Positions 6,284 to 9,342 of a stretch of 9,342 nt of DNA are shown here, piece by piece; position 1 is the stretch's first letter, and each line of letters begins with the position of its first letter. The translations under genes and the position numbers were made by a program. The stretch is from DASXBA01 sp046729895 (GTDB lineage Bacteria > Actinomycetota > Thermoleophilia > Solirubrobacterales > Thermoleophilaceae), in contig JBKPHP010000224.1 in assembly GCA_046729895.1 (NCBI GenBank), positions 1 through 9,342 of the forward strand, in the 5' to 3' direction. The notes under the pieces were generated by a model. The model was not told the origin of the DNA and ran no database searches. It saw nothing but the letters and a program-made list of their open reading frames with translations.

Positions 6284-6380
6284 TACGATCGGGGCCGGTT
6301 CGGCAGTCCTGGGTTCCCCCGACCCGCCCCGATTCAGCGACGGGCCCGGATTTACGGCATCCGGGCCCGTTCACTTTTCC
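6284..6380 (+). ncRNA. Candidate small RNA ending in an intrinsic terminator
   Basis: Speculative. Plus-strand -10-like elements (TATAAA 6273-6278, TACGAT 6284-6289) lie just ahead of two consecutive stable stems: arms 6288-6295/6326-6333, with further pairing inside (6297-6298 with 6324-6325, 6300-6303 with 6319-6322), and the 12-bp terminator stem 6340-6370 followed by TCACTTTTCC. Promoter, folded body and terminator within about 110 nt is the layout of a stand-alone bacterial small RNA. It could equally be only the 3' untranslated end of the upstream mRNA. The exact 5' end is unknown; the coordinates mark the structured part including the nearer -10 box. I recognise no known RNA family. 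Confidence 0.25.
6340..6380 (+). terminator. Rho-independent terminator, perfect 12-bp stem
   Basis: Arms ACGGGCCCGGAT (6340-6351) and ATCCGGGCCCGT (6359-6370) pair perfectly around a 7-nt loop, and the plus strand continues TCACTTTTCC. A GC stem with a short T run fits an intrinsic terminator for the plus-strand transcript, 127 nt after the HMG-CoA lyase stop. The minus-strand side has no T run, so it is unlikely to serve the convergent gene. Confidence 0.65.
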
Positions 6381-6463
6381 GGTGCTTGCTCGAGCGACAG
6401 GGCGAGCACCACGCGCTGTCTGGCGACCGGCGAACGCCCTGCCTGGCCCGGCGAGCTGCCCGT

Positions 6464-7243
6464 TTAGTGCCCCGCGAACTCCGGATCGCGCTTTTCGAAG
6501 AAGGCGCGAGTCCCCTCCGCGAAGTCGTCGGTCGCGGCCAGCGTCTCCTGGGCCGCCACCTCCTGCTCCAGGGTGACCGCCAGCGCGGGCCTGGCGGAGG
6601 AGTCCATGATGCGCTTGGCCAGGCCGACCGCCATCGGCGCGCAGGCCAGCAGCTCGCTTGCCAGGGTGGCGGTCGCCGCGTGGAGCTCGTCGGCCGGCGC
6701 CATGCGGTTCGCGAAGCCGATGCGGTGCGCCTCCCGACCGTCGACGATCTTGCCGGTCATGATCAGCTCCTTGGCGTTGCCGAGCCCGACTATCGCGGGC
6801 AGCCGCGAGCAACCTCCGAGGTCCGGGAGGAGCCCGACGCGTACCTCCAGGATCCCGGCGACGGCTTCCTCGGCCATGGTGCGGAAGTCGCAGGCGGCGG
6901 CCAGCTCGAAGGCGCCGCCGAGCGCCGCGCCGTGGATCTGGCAGATCGTGGGCTTGGGCATTTCCTCGAGCAGGTTCCACCACTGCACGATCCGGCGCCT
7001 GAAGCCGCGCAGGCCGTCTGGCTTCTGCGACAGCGCCCGCAGGTCGTTCAGGTCCATACCCGAAGAGAACATGGGGCCGTCCCCCCGAAGCACTACGACG
7101 CGCACGGCTTCGTCGCTCGCCGCCTCCTCGATCGCTGCGCCCAAGGCTTGGATCAGATCTCCGTTCAGCGCGTTCCGCTTCTCGGCGCGCTGCAACACGA
7201 CGTGGCGGACACCGCCGCGGTCCTCGACTCCGACCAGTGACAT
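6464..7243 (-). CDS. Enoyl-CoA hydratase/isomerase family protein
   Basis: Crotonase-fold enzyme of 259 residues, the usual size, probably hydrating 2-enoyl-CoA to 3-hydroxyacyl-CoA. Seen: the substrate-binding segment EKRNALNGDL (21-30), FSSGMDL (59-65) forming part of the oxyanion hole, HGAALGGAFEL (104-114) with the second oxyanion Gly and catalytic Glu113, and LEVRVGLLPDLGG (132-144) with the second catalytic Glu133. The two Glu are 20 residues apart, as Glu144 and Glu164 of rat hydratase, so true hydratase activity is likely; the exact substrate is open. The C-terminal FFEKRDPEF is typical. ATG at 7243 has GGGGAG five nt upstream. It is divergent from the 3-hydroxybutyryl-CoA dehydrogenase gene, whose enzyme would act on its product, with only 41 bp between the start codons. 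Its 3' end converges on the HMG-CoA lyase gene. Confidence 0.9.
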   Translation of the reverse strand: MSLVGVEDRGGVRHVVLQRAEKRNALNGDLIQALGAAIEEAASDEAVRVVVLRGDGPMFSSGMDLNDLRALSQKPDGLRGFRRRIVQWWNLLEEMPKPTICQIHGAALGGAFELAAACDFRTMAEEAVAGILEVRVGLLPDLGGCSRLPAIVGLGNAKELIMTGKIVDGREAHRIGFANRMAPADELHAATATLASELLACAPMAVGLAKRIMDSSARPALAVTLEQEVAAQETLAATDDFAEGTRAFFEKRDPEFAGH

Positions 7244-7284
7244 ATAGGCTCCCCGCGCTCGAAGACTGAGACTGGAGGAGGCTA
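7244..7284. promoter_or_regulatory. Compact 41-bp divergent promoter region
   Basis: Both flanking genes must be controlled from this short gap or from inside each other's ends. Candidate -10 boxes are TAGGCT (7245-7250, plus strand, for the dehydrogenase) and TAGCCT (7284 to 7279, minus strand, for the hydratase). Each would give a leader of about 30 nt carrying a ribosome site: GGAGGAGG at 7274-7281 on plus, GGGGAG five nt before the hydratase ATG on minus. If so, the two transcripts overlap at their 5' ends. No clear palindrome is seen. Confidence 0.4.
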
Positions 7285-8172
7285 GTGGAGATAAAGAAGG
7301 TGGGCGTGCTCGGCTGCGGCCTGATGGGCCACGGCATCACCCAGGTGTCGGCGCAGGCGGGCTACGACGTGGTGGTGCGCGAGGTCAGCGAGGAGAAGCT
7401 CGACAAGGGGCTCGGCAGGATCGAGAAGCAGCTCGCAAAGGCCGTCGAGAGAGGCAAGGCCGAGCAGGCCGACGCCGACGCGGTGCGCTCGCGCATCCAA
7501 GGCACGCTCCATTACGGCGATCTCGCCGGCTGCGACCTCGTGATCGAGGCGATCACCGAGGACCTCGGCGCCAAGCTGGAGATGTGGCGCGAGCTGAACG
7601 AGGTCCTGAACGAAAACGCGATCTGCGCCACCAACACGTCCTCGCTTCCGGTGGTCGACCAGGCCGTCGCCACCGAGCACCCGGATCGCTTCCTCGGCCT
7701 CCATTTCTTCAACCCGGCGCAGGTCATGAAGCTGGTCGAGGTCGTGCGCTCCGTGACCACCTCGGACGAGGCCTTCGAGACCGGCAAGCAGTTCGCGGAA
7801 AGCCTGGGCAAGCTGGGCATACCGACCAAGGACAAGGCCGGCTTCATCGTCAACCGGCTGCTCGTTCCCTACATGCTCGACGCGATACGCGCCTACGAGG
7901 AGGGCGTCGGCTCGATCTCCGAGATCGATGAGGCGATGAAGGCCGGCGCGGGACATCCGATGGGCCCGCTGACCCTCGCCGACTTCGTCGGGCTTGACAC
8001 GATGGGCGCAATCTGCGAGGTCATGTTCGACGAGTTCCGCGAGCGCCGGTTCGCGAAGCCGCCCACGCTGCGGAAGATGCTGTCCGCGGGCTGGTACGGC
8101 CGCAAGACGGGCAAGGGCTTCTACGACTACTCGGGCGAGGAGCCGGTGGAGAACGCCGGGCTCAAGGCCTGA
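7285..8172 (+). CDS. 3-hydroxybutyryl-CoA dehydrogenase (3-hydroxyacyl-CoA dehydrogenase, single-function)
   Basis: Oxidises (S)-3-hydroxyacyl-CoA to 3-ketoacyl-CoA with NAD, or works in reverse in synthesis. Seen: Rossmann motif GVLGCGLMGHG (7-17), NTSS (117-120) with Ser119, LHFFNP (139-144) with catalytic His140, Glu152, and FIVNR (187-191) with Asn190. The Ser-His-Glu-Asn spacing equals the human enzyme (S137, H158, E170, N208). The C-terminal dimer domain includes GHPMGPLTLADFVGLD (223-238) and ends with the GWYGRKTGKGFYDY signature (269-282). The 295 residues fit the Hbd/FadB2 type. The GTG start has a strong GGAGGAGG ribosome site just upstream, the clearest in the window. It runs divergent from the enoyl-CoA hydratase and 49 bp ahead of the carboxylase gene, forming an acyl-CoA gene group. 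Confidence 0.93.
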   Translation: MEIKKVGVLGCGLMGHGITQVSAQAGYDVVVREVSEEKLDKGLGRIEKQLAKAVERGKAEQADADAVRSRIQGTLHYGDLAGCDLVIEAITEDLGAKLEMWRELNEVLNENAICATNTSSLPVVDQAVATEHPDRFLGLHFFNPAQVMKLVEVVRSVTTSDEAFETGKQFAESLGKLGIPTKDKAGFIVNRLLVPYMLDAIRAYEEGVGSISEIDEAMKAGAGHPMGPLTLADFVGLDTMGAICEVMFDEFRERRFAKPPTLRKMLSAGWYGRKTGKGFYDYSGEEPVENAGLKA

Positions 8173-8206
8173 GCGACGCGACTCCGAAGGGCCGCGCGGC
8201 GACGGC

Positions 8207-8212
8207 GATAAT
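8207..8212 (+). promoter_or_regulatory. Candidate -10 box of the carboxylase gene
   Basis: GATAAT matches TATAAT in five of six positions and ends 9 nt before the ATG at 8222, the same distance as the SDR gene's box. No ribosome site is visible before this ATG. The carboxylase gene may thus have its own leaderless transcript beside read-through from the dehydrogenase gene. Confidence 0.35.
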
Positions 8213-8221
8213 CCGGGATCG

Positions 8222-9342
8222 ATGTCCGACCTGAAGCAGGCGCTCGAGCAGGCGCGAGCCGGGGGGCCGGCGCGACACCACGAGAAGTCCGAGCAGCAGG
8301 GCAAGCTGCCAGTGCGCGAGCGCGTGGCCCGACTCGTGGACCCCGGCTCGTTCACCGAGGACGCGCTGCTCGCCAACTGGGAACAGGAGGGCTTCGGCGC
8401 CGACGGGGTCGTCACGGGCATGGCCGCGGTCGCGGGCCGCGCGGTCGCCCTAATGGCGAACGACCCGACCGTGAAGGCCGGCTCGTGGGGACCGAAGACG
8501 GTGGAGAAGATCATCCGGATCCAGGAGCAGGCGCTGGAGCACCGCGTGCCGATGATCTACCTGGTCGACTCCGCCGGCGCGCGGATAACGGATCAGGTGC
8601 ACATGTTCCCCGGTCGCCGTCACGCCGGGCGGATCTTCTTCACCGAGGTCCAGCTCTCCGGCGTGGTCCCCCAGGTCTGCTTGCTGTTCGGGCCGTCCGC
8701 CGCCGGCGGCGCGTACATCCCCGCGTTCTGCGACATCGTGATCATGCGCGACGGCAACGCTTCGATGTACCTCGGCTCGCCGCGCATGGCAGAGATGGTG
8801 ATCGGCGAGAAGGTCAGCCTCGAGGAGATGGGCGGCGCCCGCATGCACACCGGGGTGTCGGGGGTGGGCCATTTCCTCGTGAGGTCGGACGAAGAAGGGA
8901 TCGACGTTGCCAAGCGCTACCTCTCCTACTTCCCGCAGAGCTGGCACGACGAGCCCCCGGCGGCGCCGCCCCAGGAGCCGAGCAGCGACATCTCCATCCG
9001 CGACCTCGTTCCCGACGACGAGAACAAGCCCTTCGACATGTACGAGCTGATCGACGCGCTCGTCGACGGCGAGTCGTTCCTCGAGGTCCAGCGACGCTGG
9101 GCGAAGGAGCTCATCGTCGGCTATGCGCGCCTCGAGGGCCGGGCCATCGGGATCGTCGCCAACCAGCCGAAGCAGCGCGGCGGCGTCCTGTTCGTCGACT
9201 CCTCGGACAAGGCGGCGCGCTTCATCTGGACCTGCAACGCCTTCAACGTGCCGCTCCTGTTCCTGGCCGACGTCCCCGGGTTCATGATCGGGACCCAGGT
9301 CGAGCGCGAGGGAATCATCAGGGCGGGCGCGAAGATGATCTC
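8222..9342 (+). CDS. Acyl-CoA carboxylase, carboxyltransferase (beta) subunit (3' end beyond window)
   Basis: Carboxyltransferase half of a biotin-dependent acyl-CoA carboxylase; it moves CO2 from carboxybiotin to an acyl-CoA. Visible are 373 residues of the usual 510-540. Seen: KLPVRERVARLVDPGSF (28-44), the family N-terminal signature; the first oxyanion loop GPSAAGGAYIPA (157-168); EEMGGARMHTGVSGVGH; then the second crotonase-like half with QPKQRGGVLFVDSSDKAARF and the second oxyanion motif DVPGFMIGTQVE (350-361). The stretch ANDPTVKAGSWGP and YLVDSAGA look more like methylcrotonyl-CoA carboxylase than propionyl-CoA carboxylase (which has SQDFTVFGGS), though the MCC-typical SGGAFLP is not present. 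Substrate is therefore open. No biotin carboxylase or carrier subunit lies in the window. With HMG-CoA lyase nearby, a leucine/isovalerate role is plausible but unproven. Confidence 0.92.
   Translation, partial: MSDLKQALEQARAGGPARHHEKSEQQGKLPVRERVARLVDPGSFTEDALLANWEQEGFGADGVVTGMAAVAGRAVALMANDPTVKAGSWGPKTVEKIIRIQEQALEHRVPMIYLVDSAGARITDQVHMFPGRRHAGRIFFTEVQLSGVVPQVCLLFGPSAAGGAYIPAFCDIVIMRDGNASMYLGSPRMAEMVIGEKVSLEEMGGARMHTGVSGVGHFLVRSDEEGIDVAKRYLSYFPQSWHDEPPAAPPQEPSSDISIRDLVPDDENKPFDMYELIDALVDGESFLEVQRRWAKELIVGYARLEGRAIGIVANQPKQRGGVLFVDSSDKAARFIWTCNAFNVPLLFLADVPGFMIGTQVEREGIIRAGAKMI

Larger units (their letters stand above)
6214..6463. other. 250-bp non-coding region between convergent genes, several hairpins
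   Basis: No credible gene is visible. Just after the HMG-CoA lyase stop lies a small hairpin, CGGGAA (6218-6223) with TTCCCG (6233-6238), followed by five A. The stretch 6239-6290 is clearly AT-richer than the rest of the window and contains TTATAAA and TACGAT (6284-6289). Next comes an extended stem with arms ATCGGGGC (6288-6295) and GCCCCGAT (6326-6333), then a perfect terminator-like stem (6340-6370). A further imperfect stem pairs GGTGCT (6381-6386) with AGCACC (6405-6410). The enoyl-CoA hydratase stop on the other strand closes the region. Confidence 0.6.

Noticed and set aside
6288..6333. tRNA-like element (GGTTC and a pairing end stem)
   Set aside because: The span of 46 nt is too short for a tRNA and no anticodon or D arm can be drawn.
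7282..8514. 410-residue minus-strand open frame across the dehydrogenase and carboxylase genes
   Set aside because: Antisense shadow of two clear plus-strand genes; it crosses their intergenic gap and has no motif.

Overview
The window is a high-GC (about 70% G+C by eye), gene-dense bacterial chromosome segment. Frequent GTG starts, a complete coenzyme F420 cluster and candidate TANNNT -10 boxes close to start codons suggest an actinobacterium. The arrangement npdG-cofD-cofC-cofE with a single-domain CofE (no C-terminal nitroreductase domain as in mycobacterial FbiB) fits a deep lineage such as Thermoleophilia, but that placement is inference. All ten genes can be assigned to known families, two of them cut by the window edges.

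Left block (1-4381, minus strand): npdG, cofD, cofC and cofE form a tight operon (8-bp or shorter overlaps, one 36-bp gap). CofC activates a phospho-C3 acid with GTP, CofD moves it onto Fo, CofE adds glutamates, and NpdG exchanges electrons between F420 and NADP. Just downstream lies a fusion of a rhodanese domain to an MFS transporter, truncated by the left edge. None of these five genes starts with ATG, and cofD and cofE have only CTG as a plausible start.

Divergent hub (4382-4499): the 118 bp between npdG and the rightward SDR gene hold two perfect inverted repeats. Each lies directly upstream of a candidate -10 box, one for each gene.

Right block (4500-9342): acyl-CoA metabolism. It holds a BadH-like short-chain dehydrogenase and an HMG-CoA lyase family enzyme (plus strand), an enoyl-CoA hydratase (minus), then a 3-hydroxybutyryl-CoA dehydrogenase and the beta subunit of a biotin-dependent acyl-CoA carboxylase (plus, cut by the right edge). 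Together they could support beta-oxidation-type steps and perhaps the end of leucine/isovalerate breakdown. The hydratase and the 3-hydroxyacyl-CoA dehydrogenase are divergent across only 41 bp and catalyse consecutive steps.

The one sizeable non-coding stretch (6214-6463) lies between convergent genes. It is less GC-rich at its start and carries several hairpins, including a perfect 12-bp stem with a short T run, so it is a terminator and possibly a small RNA locus. I saw no CRISPR array, mobile element, tRNA or rRNA. No clearly new system is visible. The most unusual items are the rhodanese-MFS fusion, the CTG starts in the F420 operon, the paired palindromes in the divergent promoter region and the structured intergenic region.
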